From Bacteroidales bacterium (GTDB taxonomy: Bacteria; Bacteroidota; Bacteroidia; Bacteroidales; Marinilabiliaceae): a DNA stretch of 64,000 bases. Of this stretch, positions 7,959 through 19,019 are shown in pieces. The stretch lies in assembly GCA_003249255.1 (NCBI GenBank), contig QKJP01000059.1:1-64000 (forward strand), in the 5' to 3' direction. Position 1 is the first letter of the stretch; every line of letters starts with the position of its first letter. Position numbers and translations under genes: made by a program. The notes beneath the pieces were generated by a model. That model saw only the letters and a program-made list of their open reading frames with translations. It ran no database searches and had not been told where the DNA came from.

Positions 7959-7973
7959 GATTATAATATAATC
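7959..7973. promoter_or_regulatory. Putative LexA-like operator box 2 (dinB/S24 repressor)
   Basis: GATTATAATATAATC is a perfect inverted repeat of GATTATA around one central base. It matches GACTATATTATAATC and GATTATATTCTAATC upstream of the dnaE-type gene. Confidence 0.65.
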
Positions 7974-8128
7974 ACAAATATTGCTTTTGTACAGAGGAAA
8001 TATGATTTTTTATTAACAAGAGGATAATTTTAAAAATTAAAAATAGAGTATCACAATGATTAACTAGTAGTTAAAGCAAAACAACTCACCAATATCATTA
8101 AATCATTTTTGTTTCACCTTCGGACTTC

Positions 8129-8146
8129 CCCCGATAGCTATCGGGG
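8129..8146. repeat. Perfect 18-bp palindrome CCCCGATAGCTATCGGGG
   Basis: The palindrome lies 28 bp before the S24 repressor start, within a stretch rich in TTCGGACT-type short repeats. A shorter version (CGATAGCTATCGGGG) occurs at about 56767-56781. It is probably a dispersed intergenic repeat and not an operator. Confidence 0.5.
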
Positions 8147-8174
8147 TTTCGGACTCCGTGCTTTATTTTAATAA

Positions 8175-8981
8175 ATGTACTTTGCAGACAACATAAAATT
8201 CCTACGCAAACGCCGCAAACGCACTCAGGATGATGTGGCGCATTCCTTAGAAATGAAACGCTCAACTTTAAGTGGTTACGAAAATAAAGTAGCTCAACCC
8301 AATCCTTTGGTTCTTATTGCCTTTAGTAATTACTTTAATGTAGCGATAGATACCTTATTAAAGGTAGATTTACAAAACTTATCCGAAAGTCAGCTTTCTC
8401 AACTCGAAGGTGGTTTTGATGTCTTTATTAAAGGCAGCGGTTTACGTGTATTAGTTTCTACGGTAGATACTAACAATAACGAAAACATCGAACTGGTACA
8501 AGAAAAAGCCAAGGCTGGTTACACGACCGGTTTTACCGATCCGGAATACATTAACAAACTCCCTACTTTTCAGCTCCCCTTCTTATCGCCCGATAAAAAG
8601 TACCGCACCTTTCAAATCTCCGGCGATTCCATGCTACCAATTCCCGAAGGTGCTTTAGTAACAGGAGAATACATTCAGGACTGGAGCAATCTTAAAACAG
8701 GAACCGCTTGTTTGGTAATAACCTTAGATGATGGGGTGGTTTTTAAGATTATAGAAAATCATTTAGACGAAAAAGGTACACTCACACTGCATTCGTTAAA
8801 CAGTCTTTATAAACCTTACACAGTTTCATCGGATAACCTTAGAGAAATATGGCGCTTTGTACATTACATCAGTTCTGATATGCCAGAAGAAAACATTAAT
8901 ATGCATAACATTGCTCATAACATTGCTTCGCTTCAGAAAGATGTGGAGAGTATTAAAAATAACTTGTCTAAAAAAGAGTAA
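8175..8981 (+). CDS. XRE-family/S24 peptidase repressor, LexA-like
   Basis: 268 residues. An N-terminal XRE helix-turn-helix (about residues 6-62: IKFLRKRRKRTQDDVAHSLE, STLSGYENKVAQPN) is joined to a C-terminal S24 self-cleavage domain. The catalytic Ser is S152 in SGDSM, the Lys is K191 in VVFKII, and A114-G115 in KAKAGYTTGF is a plausible cleavage site. LexA-like repressors of this type cut themselves on RecA filaments and derepress DNA-damage genes. No classical LexA gene is in view, and dinB is divergent. A coiled tail follows residue 235. The regulon prediction rests on shared palindromes at 7936-7973 and 20699-20736. Confidence 0.9.
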   Translation: MYFADNIKFLRKRRKRTQDDVAHSLEMKRSTLSGYENKVAQPNPLVLIAFSNYFNVAIDTLLKVDLQNLSESQLSQLEGGFDVFIKGSGLRVLVSTVDTNNNENIELVQEKAKAGYTTGFTDPEYINKLPTFQLPFLSPDKKYRTFQISGDSMLPIPEGALVTGEYIQDWSNLKTGTACLVITLDDGVVFKIIENHLDEKGTLTLHSLNSLYKPYTVSSDNLREIWRFVHYISSDMPEENINMHNIAHNIASLQKDVESIKNNLSKKE

Positions 8982-9115
8982 CTGAATGTCCGCAATTATG
9001 CATAGTACAAAACTTATAAAACAACGTCAAAAAACTCACCTCAGATACATATGAACACAGGGGTTTATGATTTAAAAAACAAAAACTTTGTGCATTTCCT
9101 AGTTCACCTCTTGGT
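8982..9115 (+). repeat. Dispersed hairpin element, degenerate copy
   Basis: Begins directly after the S24 stop codon with CTGAATGTCCGCAATTATGC, the same end sequence as the elements at 16158, 52577 and 56557. It contains an ACACAGG...AAACTTTGTG core. The right end is not clear. Confidence 0.5.
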
Positions 9116-9193
9116 TTCTGAAATAGGCTCAAATATTTTCGTGTACTTTCCGAGTATTTCGTGGTAATCACTCAGCAACTAATAATTTTCCAC

Positions 9194-9201
9194 TAAATTT
9201 G
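9194..9201 (+). promoter_or_regulatory. -7 element TAAATTTG of the lipid kinase gene
   Basis: Exact TAnnTTTG match about 90 bp before the ATG at 9291. Confidence 0.4.
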
Positions 9202-9290
9202 TAGCTATAATCAGCGTTACTAAACATCAAAAATCCACACAAGTTTATATCTTGTAGTATAACTTTATGTCTTGAATCTATTTTAAACAG

Positions 9291-10292
9291 ATGAAGCAGC
9301 GCATATTATTTTTAATCAACCCCATATCCGGAATTGGAAAGCAAAAAACGGTCGAAAAGATCATAGAAAAAGAGCTTAATCCGGATCGTATCAAATACGA
9401 AATCGCTTATACTCAGTACCGCCGTCATGCACATGAACTAAGCAAAGAAGCCGTTGGAAAGTTTGATGCTGTAGTTGCTGTGGGAGGAGATGGTACGGTT
9501 AATGAAGTAGGCTCAGCGTTAATCAATACAGATACGGCATTAGCAATTATCCCCACAGGTTCCGGCAATGGTTTAGCCAGATATTTAGACATTCCTATCA
9601 GGGTTAATAAAGCCATGCAAGTCATTAACGAAATGACTACAAAAAAAATCGATTCTGTATTAATTAATGATTATGTCTCATTAAACGTAGCCGGCATTGG
9701 TTTTGATGGCCACATCTCCCATTGTTTTGCAGATCTAAAATCCAGAGGTCCTTTGGCCTATTTAAGATTAATCAACAAAGAGTTTATTAAATATCAATCT
9801 GAAACATACCATATTACAATCGAAGATAAAACTTATGAAGTTCCTGCTTTTTTAATAAGCTTTGCCAATTCGTCTCAATGGGGAAACAACATTCAAATTG
9901 CTCCCGGTGCAAAAATTGACGATGGACTAATTGATGTGTGTATCATTAAAGACTTCCCTAAACTTTCTGCTCCGGCCTATTTATATGCACTGCTAGACCA
10001 AAGCTTAACCCAACGCCCTTATGACGTGGTAAAAAGAGCCAGTGAAGTAACTATCGAATGTGAAAATGAATTAATTGGACATGCCGACGGCGAACCAATC
10101 ACACTGGGTAATAAAGCTATAATCAAAATTCAACCTCTATCGTTAAATGTAATAATTCCACCGGTTGACTTTAATAAAAACCAAATTATTGAAGATTTGA
10201 AAGAAATTCTTCCACCTCTGCCTTTACTCCCAAAACTTCCAATAGAGAACAAACTCAAAGAAGATACTAAAATAAGAAAGCCGCAATCTTAA
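9291..10292 (+). CDS. Diacylglycerol/lipid kinase family protein (YegS/DgkB type)
   Basis: 333 residues. LFLINPISGIGK at the N-terminus, the nucleotide-binding VAVGGDGTVNEVGSAL near residue 62, and IIPTGSGNGLARYLDIP near residue 85 define the DAGK catalytic family, which phosphorylates diacylglycerol or related lipids at the inner membrane face. The C-terminal beta domain with GADGEPI-like GHADGEPITLG is present. The Pro-rich tail after residue 295 is not conserved-looking. The substrate cannot be told. A terminator overlaps the stop codon. Confidence 0.9.
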   Translation: MKQRILFLINPISGIGKQKTVEKIIEKELNPDRIKYEIAYTQYRRHAHELSKEAVGKFDAVVAVGGDGTVNEVGSALINTDTALAIIPTGSGNGLARYLDIPIRVNKAMQVINEMTTKKIDSVLINDYVSLNVAGIGFDGHISHCFADLKSRGPLAYLRLINKEFIKYQSETYHITIEDKTYEVPAFLISFANSSQWGNNIQIAPGAKIDDGLIDVCIIKDFPKLSAPAYLYALLDQSLTQRPYDVVKRASEVTIECENELIGHADGEPITLGNKAIIKIQPLSLNVIIPPVDFNKNQIIEDLKEILPPLPLLPKLPIENKLKEDTKIRKPQS

Positions 10293-10313
10293 AAATTGCG
10301 GCTTTCTTTTTTT
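10275..10313 (+). terminator. Strong terminator of the lipid kinase gene
   Basis: A perfect 13-bp stem (AGAAAGCCGCAAT with ATTGCGGCTTTCT), 7-nt loop, then a run of T. The left arm includes the last codons of the gene. Confidence 0.85.
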
Positions 10314-10368
10314 AATCAAGGTCAATAATGTTATTTATTAAATCTTTAGTATTCCATATACTAATAGT

Positions 10369-12210
10369 TTATTTATTCGTCTTTCCACCTTGGGCTTTTA
10401 ATCTTTGTTGTTTCTGCACATCTTCTAAACGCTTTTGGAAACCACTCTTTTTCATAGGTTTCTTTTGGTTTGCTTTTAACTGAGCCAACAATGCATCTTC
10501 ATCCACAAAACGACGAATGATAATGGTTTGTCCAATGGTGATTAATGTTGAGATGAAATAATAATAACTTAAACCGGATGCATAGTTATTGAAGAAAAAC
10601 AAGAACATTACAGGCATCATGTACATCATTCCCTTCATACCCGGCATTTGCTGGCTACTTTGAGTCATCTCCTGGTTAATGCGAGTATAAACCAGGTTGG
10701 TAATAGACATTAGCAGACAGAATAAACTCACATGATTACCGTAAAAATTACTTATTAATGGAATATTAACATCCCATGTAAAAATTGCATCATATGATGA
10801 TAAATCAGTTGCCCATAAGAAGCTTTGCTGACGCAACTCGATAGATGCCGGGAAGAACTGGAACATGGCAAATAGGATAGGCATTTGCAATACCATAGGC
10901 AAACAACCACCCATTGGATTCACTCCTGCCTTGCGGTAAAGTGCCATGGTAGCTTGCTGACGTTCCATGGTTTTTTCTTTTGGAATCTTATTGTTAATCT
11001 CTTCTATTTGAGGCTTTAACACCTTCATCTTTGCAGTAGAAATATAAGACTTATAAGTTAGAGGGAACAAAATCAGCTTAATTAAAACAGTTAAAATCAA
11101 AATGATCAAACCATAACTGCTAATGTATTTTTCAAGGAAATTAAAGACTTCGATTACCCCAAGATTAATCCAACGTAAAAAGCCCCAGCCTAATTCAACT
11201 AACTGACGTAGACCCAAATCCGCATAAGGCTTTAAAGCTTTAAAATCGTTTGGCCCAAAGTAATAGTTAAAAGCAATGTTATCATCTCCGGTATATGCAA
11301 CAGACATTTTTGCTGATGCATTCATAATTAAAGGATTAATATCTTTATCTTCTTTAGGTGAACTTGCTGCAACTTCACCTCCAATAAATAAATCCTTGGC
11401 AATTAACACTGATGAAAAGAATTGATCCCTAAATGCAACCCACTCTACTTTAGTTTTTAACACATCACTATTAGACCCAGCAGCATGAATATTATCAACT
11501 TCATCCTGGAAATATTTAAAATAAACTCCCGAATAGCGCCTTTCAAAATCAATCCCTTTTTCTTTGGCCATTACATCCATCTTCCAGTCTAAATCTAACG
11601 AGTTACCAGAGATAATGGTGGACATGCGAGAGGTTAGGATATTAAAGTCGGCCATGTAACTATCAGCCGGAAGCTTATACACAAAATCCATTTTACCTTC
11701 AGCCGCCTGAATAGATAATGTTACAGTACTATCTGTTACATTTGAAGCTTGAAAATAAAGATCGTTCGTATAAAAGTTTCTTTGATTGTGTGTAAAGTGG
11801 AATCCAAATTGGTTTTTATTTGCTTCAGCAACCATTAAGGGTAAACTATCATGCGTTTGGTAATCTTTTAACTCCACAGAATGGATGTAACCTCCTTTGG
11901 TAGAAAGAACCATTTTCATTTTACTATTCTCAAGGGTAATAAACTCTTGAGTTCCTTTAGCAGCACCAGCAAACAAACCATACATTTCAACCAATTGAGC
12001 GGAATCTAATTCTGCCTCTACTTTTTTAGCTAATTCTTGTGCTTTTCCAAGTTCAGCTTTGGCCTCCTCTTTGGCTTTGGAAACTATAGCCATCGAATCT
12101 TGATAATGGCGCTGACGTTCTAATTCTGCTTCAGAAGGTTTATTAATCCACCAAAAAACGCCTAAGATGGCAGTGATTAATATTATTCCTGTAATATTAT
12201 TCTTATCCAT
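10369..12210 (-). CDS. yidC: Membrane protein insertase YidC
   Basis: 613 residues. An N-terminal transmembrane anchor (IIILITAILGVFWWI-like, residues 8-22) is followed by a coiled, Lys/Glu-rich linker and the large periplasmic P1 domain (about 75-345). The conserved insertase core follows: YGLIILILTVLIKLILFPLT, then GGCLPMVLQMPILFAMF, and further helices to residue 570. The C-terminus is Lys-rich, as is usual for ribosome contact. It inserts and folds inner-membrane proteins with or without SecYEG. It is just downstream of pyrG (33 bp), the same strand, so they are probably co-transcribed. Confidence 0.97.
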   Translation of the reverse strand: MDKNNITGIILITAILGVFWWINKPSEAELERQRHYQDSMAIVSKAKEEAKAELGKAQELAKKVEAELDSAQLVEMYGLFAGAAKGTQEFITLENSKMKMVLSTKGGYIHSVELKDYQTHDSLPLMVAEANKNQFGFHFTHNQRNFYTNDLYFQASNVTDSTVTLSIQAAEGKMDFVYKLPADSYMADFNILTSRMSTIISGNSLDLDWKMDVMAKEKGIDFERRYSGVYFKYFQDEVDNIHAAGSNSDVLKTKVEWVAFRDQFFSSVLIAKDLFIGGEVAASSPKEDKDINPLIMNASAKMSVAYTGDDNIAFNYYFGPNDFKALKPYADLGLRQLVELGWGFLRWINLGVIEVFNFLEKYISSYGLIILILTVLIKLILFPLTYKSYISTAKMKVLKPQIEEINNKIPKEKTMERQQATMALYRKAGVNPMGGCLPMVLQMPILFAMFQFFPASIELRQQSFLWATDLSSYDAIFTWDVNIPLISNFYGNHVSLFCLLMSITNLVYTRINQEMTQSSQQMPGMKGMMYMMPVMFLFFFNNYASGLSYYYFISTLITIGQTIIIRRFVDEDALLAQLKANQKKPMKKSGFQKRLEDVQKQQRLKAQGGKTNK

Positions 12211-12243
12211 TTGTTTTCTTATCCTAAATTGTGTTGTATTGTC

Positions 12244-13854
<1,611 letters not shown>

Positions 13855-13905
13855 CTATATTTTAATTATTAAACAAAAAATTTTCTCTAATTTTCTCAAA
13901 AGCCA

Positions 13906-13913
13906 CAAAGGTA
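13906..13913 (-). promoter_or_regulatory. -7 element TACCTTTG of pyrG-yidC
   Basis: Exact TAnnTTTG match on the minus strand, about 58 bp before the pyrG start. Confidence 0.5.
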
Positions 13914-13959
13914 GAAAAAATACAGGGACAATCAGAAGGATAATTTGTTAAATGGACAT

Positions 13960-13986
13960 AAAAAAAGGTCGAATAATTTTCGACCT
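13960..13986 (-). terminator. Terminator of the DUF349 protein gene
   Basis: An 8-bp stem AGGTCGAA/TTCGACCT with a 5-nt loop is followed on the minus strand by seven T. It lies 13 bp beyond the stop at 13999. Confidence 0.85.
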
Positions 13987-13998
13987 CTCTGTAATCCT

Positions 13999-15915
13999 TT
14001 ATTTAATTGCTTCATCAAGCATATCTAACTTCTGGTTTAGCAACTTAACGTTTCGTCGTCCGGTTTCAATTTTATGATTCATTTCGCGCACCAAAGCGTC
14101 TGATTTATTAGACTTTGAAAAGAATCCAATGTTATTTTCCCAAACTGTAATGTCGGTCTGAAGCTGCTTTAATTTATTGATAATTTTATTGCGCTCCTGA
14201 ACCAATTTATCACTTGTGTAATCACCTGTTCGATAGTTTTCAATTTTATTGCGGAACTTCTCCACATTTTTATGAAACTCGTCCATGTTTAAACTATCAA
14301 AATGATGATTAATCAAATTTCTGAATTCCTGATTAAGACGATCTTTATCTTTTAAAGGCACATGCCCTATTTCATTCCATTTCTTTTGGTAAGCTTGAAG
14401 ATTTTTAAAATTCCCCTCACTACTTTCCACAAGCTTATAGCCTTTAAGTTCTTCTATTAAAGCTTCTTTTTGCTTAAGGTTATCACCTTGTTTCTCATCT
14501 GCATGGCTAAAGAATGTTTTCTTCTGCTCAAAGAAATAATCACAAGCAGAACGGAAACGCTTCCAAACGGCATCTGATTGCTTTCGTGGTGCTGGTCCAA
14601 TGGTTTTCCACATTTTTTGAATGCGAATAAACTCTTCAGTAGCACGTTTCCAATCAGTATGATCTTTTAAAGCCTCTGCCTGAACACACAAATCTGTTTT
14701 TAATTGCAGGTTAACATGTTGATCACTTTTATAATGCTTAAAGAACTCACGTTTATTATTAAAAAAAGCATCGCAAGCAATACGGAAACGATCGTAGATT
14801 TGATTATTATCTTTTTTAGGGGCAAAACCAATGGTTTTCCAAATATTCTGGATTTCAATCAACTCTTTACTTTTGGCCTCCCAATCTTTTGGTGAATGTA
14901 ATTCTTCTGAAATTAAAGCCTCCGCTTTTTCACACAATTCCGTTTTTGCATCAAGGTTTTTTTGAAGTTGCTCTTTCAAACTTTCAAAATATTCCTGGTG
15001 ACGTTTATTTACCTTTGAAGTCGCTTCTTTAAAACGAACCCATAAATCATCTTTAATTTCATGAGGTACCGGCCCTATTTCGCGCCATTGATCATGAAAC
15101 TTCTGTAAAGTCTTAAAAGCTTTCACAATGGTTGGTTCCAACAAAAGCTTTTCTGCTTTTTCACACAACTCGGTTTTAAGATCCAGATTTCGTTTTAAGT
15201 CTAAATCTCTTAACTCTTTATTTATTTTAATGTAGTTGTAGAAGTTTTCGATATGCAGGTTATAAGTCTCCCAAAGTTCTTGAACTTTACTTTGAGCCAC
15301 TGGCCCAATATCTCGCCATCGCTGTTGAAGATCTCTAAATTCATTAAATGTGGTATTTAAAGATTCCTGACGGTTAATTAAATCTTTAATTCCATCAATA
15401 ACTTCAAGCTTGGCTTTATAATTCTTATCTTTTTCCTCTTCCAATCTTTTGTTAAAATCAGCTCGTCTCTCCTTGTAATCAGATAATAATTTTTTGATTT
15501 CAATTTCCAAATCATCTTTTGGAGGAGCAAAATCTTCTTCAGGCTCACCAGAATCGATAAACTGACGTTTTAAAGCTTCTATTTCTGCCAAATGTTTTTT
15601 GTAAAAAGCAGCCTTAATAGCTTCTACTTCATCTTTTACCCTTTCAATTGGAAAATCTTTTAATACCATTTTTAAACGATTTACCAATTCCTTATTCGAT
15701 AATTGAATATGGTCTACCTCATCAATAACAAGAATGTCTTCTTCTGAAACATCAATTTCAGCGGTTTTTTCATCACCATTTTCAAGCGTTTCTTGTGACA
15801 TAAGTTCTGATGTTGTTTCAGAATGCAAACCGGTACCTTGTTCTGTTGGTTTGTTTAGATCTTTTGCTTCCATAAGCTCATTGGTTCTTAAATACAAGAT
15901 CATTTCACCTTGCAT
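13999..15915 (-). CDS. DUF349 domain-containing coiled-coil protein
   Basis: 638 residues, almost entirely helical. After an acidic N-terminus it repeats the DUF349 unit about five times, each with a W+IG.VP or IGPAPRK signature (RWRDIGPVAQSK, QWREIGPVPHE, IWKTIGFAPKKD, MWKTIGPAPRKQ, KWNEIGHVPLKD). The role of DUF349 proteins in Bacteroidota is unknown. The true start may be the ATG at 15873 (MEAKDLNKPTE), since the 14 residues before it look non-conserved. It has its own terminator at 13960-13986. Confidence 0.9.
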   Translation of the reverse strand: MQGEMILYLRTNELMEAKDLNKPTEQGTGLHSETTSELMSQETLENGDEKTAEIDVSEEDILVIDEVDHIQLSNKELVNRLKMVLKDFPIERVKDEVEAIKAAFYKKHLAEIEALKRQFIDSGEPEEDFAPPKDDLEIEIKKLLSDYKERRADFNKRLEEEKDKNYKAKLEVIDGIKDLINRQESLNTTFNEFRDLQQRWRDIGPVAQSKVQELWETYNLHIENFYNYIKINKELRDLDLKRNLDLKTELCEKAEKLLLEPTIVKAFKTLQKFHDQWREIGPVPHEIKDDLWVRFKEATSKVNKRHQEYFESLKEQLQKNLDAKTELCEKAEALISEELHSPKDWEAKSKELIEIQNIWKTIGFAPKKDNNQIYDRFRIACDAFFNNKREFFKHYKSDQHVNLQLKTDLCVQAEALKDHTDWKRATEEFIRIQKMWKTIGPAPRKQSDAVWKRFRSACDYFFEQKKTFFSHADEKQGDNLKQKEALIEELKGYKLVESSEGNFKNLQAYQKKWNEIGHVPLKDKDRLNQEFRNLINHHFDSLNMDEFHKNVEKFRNKIENYRTGDYTSDKLVQERNKIINKLKQLQTDITVWENNIGFFSKSNKSDALVREMNHKIETGRRNVKLLNQKLDMLDEAIK

Positions 15916-16129
15916 TTTTCATTTAACGTAGTACGAATATATTGTTTATCACCCAAGCGTCAAACTTTTTAAAAACAAAAAAAGTTTGAATTACACTTTT
16001 TACCCCTATTAAAAAACAAAGAATGTAACCAAGTCAATGATTTAGATATGGTCATTATCAAATTTCCTAGAGTCTTCACATTATGACGTTAGCACTTCAG
16101 CACATCGAATACTTCTTCAAACAAATCTT

Positions 16130-16137
16130 TATCTTTG
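16130..16137 (+). promoter_or_regulatory. -7 element TATCTTTG of trmD
   Basis: Exact TAnnTTTG match. A hairpin element (16158-16315) lies between it and the trmD start, so the 5' leader would be about 190 nt. Confidence 0.45.
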
Positions 16138-16157
16138 CGCCATTATTAACAATCAAT

Positions 16158-16315
16158 CTGAATGTCCGCAAGTATGCATAATGCAAAAAACATAGAAGTT
16201 GCGTGAAAAAACTCGGCACAAGAACACAGAGACTTATTAAAACTTTGTTTCTCCGTAACCCCGCCTGCATCGGGCTGGTCTGTGTTAAAAATATGATGCA
16301 TATTAATGGATATCC
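16158..16315 (+). repeat. Dispersed hairpin element in the trmD leader
   Basis: Left end CTGAATGTCCGCAAGTATGC; right end GATGCATATTAATGGATATCC is an imperfect inverted copy. The inner ACACAGAGAC...GTCTGTGTT arms are also complementary. The same family occurs at 8982, 52577 and 56557. Confidence 0.6.
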
Positions 16316-16333
16316 AATAAAATCAATAAAGCA

Positions 16334-17008
16334 ATGCGCATAGATATTCTTACTCTTTTCCCGGAAATGTTTCAGGGACCTCTCACTGAATCCATCCTCA
16401 AAAGAGCCTCAGAAAAAAATTTGGTTGAAATTGAATTCCACAACATCAGAGATTACACCTTAGATAAACATAAAAAAGTAGATGACTATGCCTACGGTGG
16501 TGGTGCCGGTATGGTGATGACCATTCAACCCATAGCTGATTTAATTGATAAACTTAAAGGTGAACGTGACTATGATCACATCATTTACATGACTCCCGAT
16601 GGAAAAACTTTTAATCAAAAAATTGCTAATACACTTTCTTTATCCGGAAACATAATGATTTTATGTGGTCATTACAAAGGTGTTGATCAGCGCATTCGGG
16701 ATCTATACATAACTCTGGAAATCTCCATTGGTGATTATGTTTTAACTGGTGGTGAATTAGCTGCAGCTGTAGTCACTGATGCAATTGTTCGTTTAATTCC
16801 CGGGGTTATGTCTGATGAAACATCAGCACTAACGGATACTTTTCAGGATAACTTACTTTCTCCTCCGGTGTACACGCGACCGGCTGATTACAATGGGATG
16901 AAAGTACCGGAAATCTTATTAAGTGGAGATGAGGCTAAGATTGATCAATGGCGAGAGGAACAAGCTTATGAGCGAACCAAGAAGTTAAGACCGGATTTGT
17001 TGGAGTAA
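16334..17008 (+). CDS. trmD: tRNA (guanine37-N1)-methyltransferase
   Basis: 224 residues, the usual length. [17 protein letters not shown] at the N-terminus, [13 protein letters not shown], the SAM-binding trefoil-knot segment [13 protein letters not shown], and [16 protein letters not shown] are diagnostic. It methylates G37 of tRNAs to prevent frameshifting. It is a single gene with its own terminator at 17033-17065. Confidence 0.97.
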   Translation: MRIDILTLFPEMFQGPLTESILKRASEKNLVEIEFHNIRDYTLDKHKKVDDYAYGGGAGMVMTIQPIADLIDKLKGERDYDHIIYMTPDGKTFNQKIANTLSLSGNIMILCGHYKGVDQRIRDLYITLEISIGDYVLTGGELAAAVVTDAIVRLIPGVMSDETSALTDTFQDNLLSPPVYTRPADYNGMKVPEILLSGDEAKIDQWREEQAYERTKKLRPDLLE

Positions 17009-17357
17009 AACCACTACACGAATTAAAACATTAAAAGGTGTTGAAGTTTTTTCAATACCTTTTTCCATGTGTTTATGATTTTCACGCCAAGACGCAAAAG
17101 AAAATTTAATCTCCCCATAGCTATCAGGACTCCTGTGTGTAACTTTAATAATTGAATTTACATGTTCGTTTCATCTCAAGTTTATTTAGCCCAACACACC
17201 GATATCGCCTTAACTATTTATAAATCATTTTTATAGAAGTTTTTATTTGATTTCTATATATAATTTCTATATTTACAGCTCTATGCTACTTAACTAGATA
17301 ATGATAAATAAAATAGCTTTTCACCCAAGTTATTTTCAAACCTAATCAAACTAGTGT
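17009..17357. other. Intergenic gap before the serpin gene
   Basis: Contains the trmD terminator, a single arm of the CGCCAAGACGC repeat family (near 17081), a partial CCATAGCTATCAGG palindrome (near 17115), and AT-rich sequence that should hold the serpin promoter. Confidence 0.35.
17033..17065 (+). terminator. Terminator of trmD
   Basis: A 13-bp stem (AAAAGGTGTTGAA with TTCAATACCTTTT, one G-U pair) with a 5-nt loop, ending in T residues. Confidence 0.7.
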
Positions 17358-18851
17358 ATGAAAAAAATCTACCTAACTATAATTTTCATCGGACTAATCT
17401 CACCCTTCAACTTTGCTAAAATTCCACCAAAAGTTAGTCCTCACCCCACAACTTTTTTAACCATTGGTTATAATCAAATGGGCTTCGATCTATTAAACGA
17501 ATGTCAGAAAGAACTTGACGCAACAAAAAACATCGCTATCTCTCCGCTTAGCATTGGCATGGCCATGAGTATAGCTAAAATGGGATCAAATGGTAATTCC
17601 AAGACTGAACTTACTAATGTAATGTACCAGAATGATTATGGGGATTTCTATTACAGTAACGGTAATAAAGACCTCTTAACTTCATTGATTAATGAAGAAA
17701 GGGATTGTGAACTATCCATAAACAATTCCATTTGGAATAGAGAGGACATCTCATTTCTGGAAAGTTACAGAACCTCAGCCTCCTATTCTTTTGATGCAGA
17801 AGTAAAATCCTTTAAAAAGAATGATCCTAATGCCAACGACCTCATAAATGGATGGATAGAAGAAAAAACCAATGGTGTGATCAATAACTTGATTGATGAA
17901 GTAACTCCAAACCAGTTATTCTTCTTAATAAACACACTTTACTTTAAAGGTGACTGGAAATATGAATTTATTCCTGAACTAACCGGAAAATTCCCTTTCT
18001 ACTACAGCAATGGAACAAGTTCTGAAGTCCCTATGATGTGCCAGGTTTTATATAACTGCCCCTATTATTCAAGTGAAGAATTAACGGCAATTGAGCTTCC
18101 TTTCTCAGATGATAAATACAGCATGTCACTACTCTTACCCGGAGAAAAAAACAGTGCTACTAACCTTATTTCATCTTTAAACAAGGAGCTTTTCTTTGAT
18201 ATTGCTGATAACTTTCAACCTAAGTTCATTTGTCTACGCCTACCAAAATTTAAAGTTGATTATAAAAGCAGCCTTAAGAAGGCATTTCAAGCTTTAGGTG
18301 TAAATAACGTTTTTGAAGAGGCCAATGCCGATTTCTCGAACATGACTACAAGCCACGTTTTTATCGATAAAATCATTCATCAAAGTGTAATTGATGTTAC
18401 TGAAAAAGGTGTTGAAGCTGCTGCATCGACTGCTGTAGCAATGGGCGGAAACAGTGGACAAGTTCCTTTAGATGTAAATTTCAACAAACCTTTCTTATTT
18501 CTAATTAACCACAAGGAAAGCGGTAGTATTTTATTTGTAGGAAAAGTTGCAAATCCCCAAAATGAAATCATCCCACAGATTCCAACGAGTTCTTTCACTA
18601 AACAACAAGATTTGTGCAAGATATTTTACAATAAAAGCAATGAATGTGTTGTAATAGAAAATCGCAAGAAAGCTGAAGGTGAAAACCTACAAATTGAGCT
18701 TATTAACTTAAGTGGCCAAGTGATTAAAAAAACAACATCGCAAGCCAGTAGCTCAACATCAATTCCTGTTAGCAACATTGAGAGTAACCTTTATCTACTA
18801 AAGATTCACACTTCTTCAGGCATACAAACTCAGAAGGTTTTAATTCATTAA
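17358..18851 (+). CDS. Secreted serpin with T9SS C-terminal sorting domain
   Basis: 497 residues: a signal peptide (MKKIYLTIIFIGLISPFNFA), a serpin fold (about 30-400) and a T9SS type A sorting tail (about 411-497, ending SNLYLLKIHTSSGIQTQKVL). Serpin signatures include NIAISPLSIGMAMSIAKMGS, NTLYFKGDWK, and the hinge EKGVEAAASTAVAM (residues 349 on), whose small side chains are those of inhibitory serpins able to insert the loop. FNKPFLFLINHKESGSILF matches the end of the fold. It probably traps a serine or cysteine protease at the cell surface; the target is unknown. Confidence 0.93.
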   Translation: MKKIYLTIIFIGLISPFNFAKIPPKVSPHPTTFLTIGYNQMGFDLLNECQKELDATKNIAISPLSIGMAMSIAKMGSNGNSKTELTNVMYQNDYGDFYYSNGNKDLLTSLINEERDCELSINNSIWNREDISFLESYRTSASYSFDAEVKSFKKNDPNANDLINGWIEEKTNGVINNLIDEVTPNQLFFLINTLYFKGDWKYEFIPELTGKFPFYYSNGTSSEVPMMCQVLYNCPYYSSEELTAIELPFSDDKYSMSLLLPGEKNSATNLISSLNKELFFDIADNFQPKFICLRLPKFKVDYKSSLKKAFQALGVNNVFEEANADFSNMTTSHVFIDKIIHQSVIDVTEKGVEAAASTAVAMGGNSGQVPLDVNFNKPFLFLINHKESGSILFVGKVANPQNEIIPQIPTSSFTKQQDLCKIFYNKSNECVVIENRKKAEGENLQIELINLSGQVIKKTTSQASSSTSIPVSNIESNLYLLKIHTSSGIQTQKVLIH

Positions 18852-18861
18852 GAACAAAATA

Positions 18862-19012
18862 TCTCGCTAAAGCGCCAAGATGCGAAGTAAAACACTCTGC
18901 GACTTCGCGGCTTTGCGTGAAATCAACACATCCTCACCAGCACATTTCTAAAATCATCTCGCTAAGACGCTAAGAAAACGTTGCGGCTCTGCAGCTTTGC
19001 GAGAAACACCCT
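18862..19012 (+). repeat. Two palindromic CGCnAAG units upstream of the GxxExxY gene
   Basis: Two imperfect hairpins of the same family as the array at 19403-20665, beginning CTCGCTAAAGCGCCAAGATG and CTCGCTAAGACGCTAAGAAA, each followed by a GCGGCTTTGCGTGAAA-type arm. The second ends 8-10 bp before the gene start at 19020. Confidence 0.65.
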
Positions 19013-19019
19013 TCCCCTT

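Noticed and set aside
18981-19019. N-terminal extension of the GxxExxY gene
   Set aside because: The added residues are translated repeat sequence; the ATG at 19020 fits the family start.
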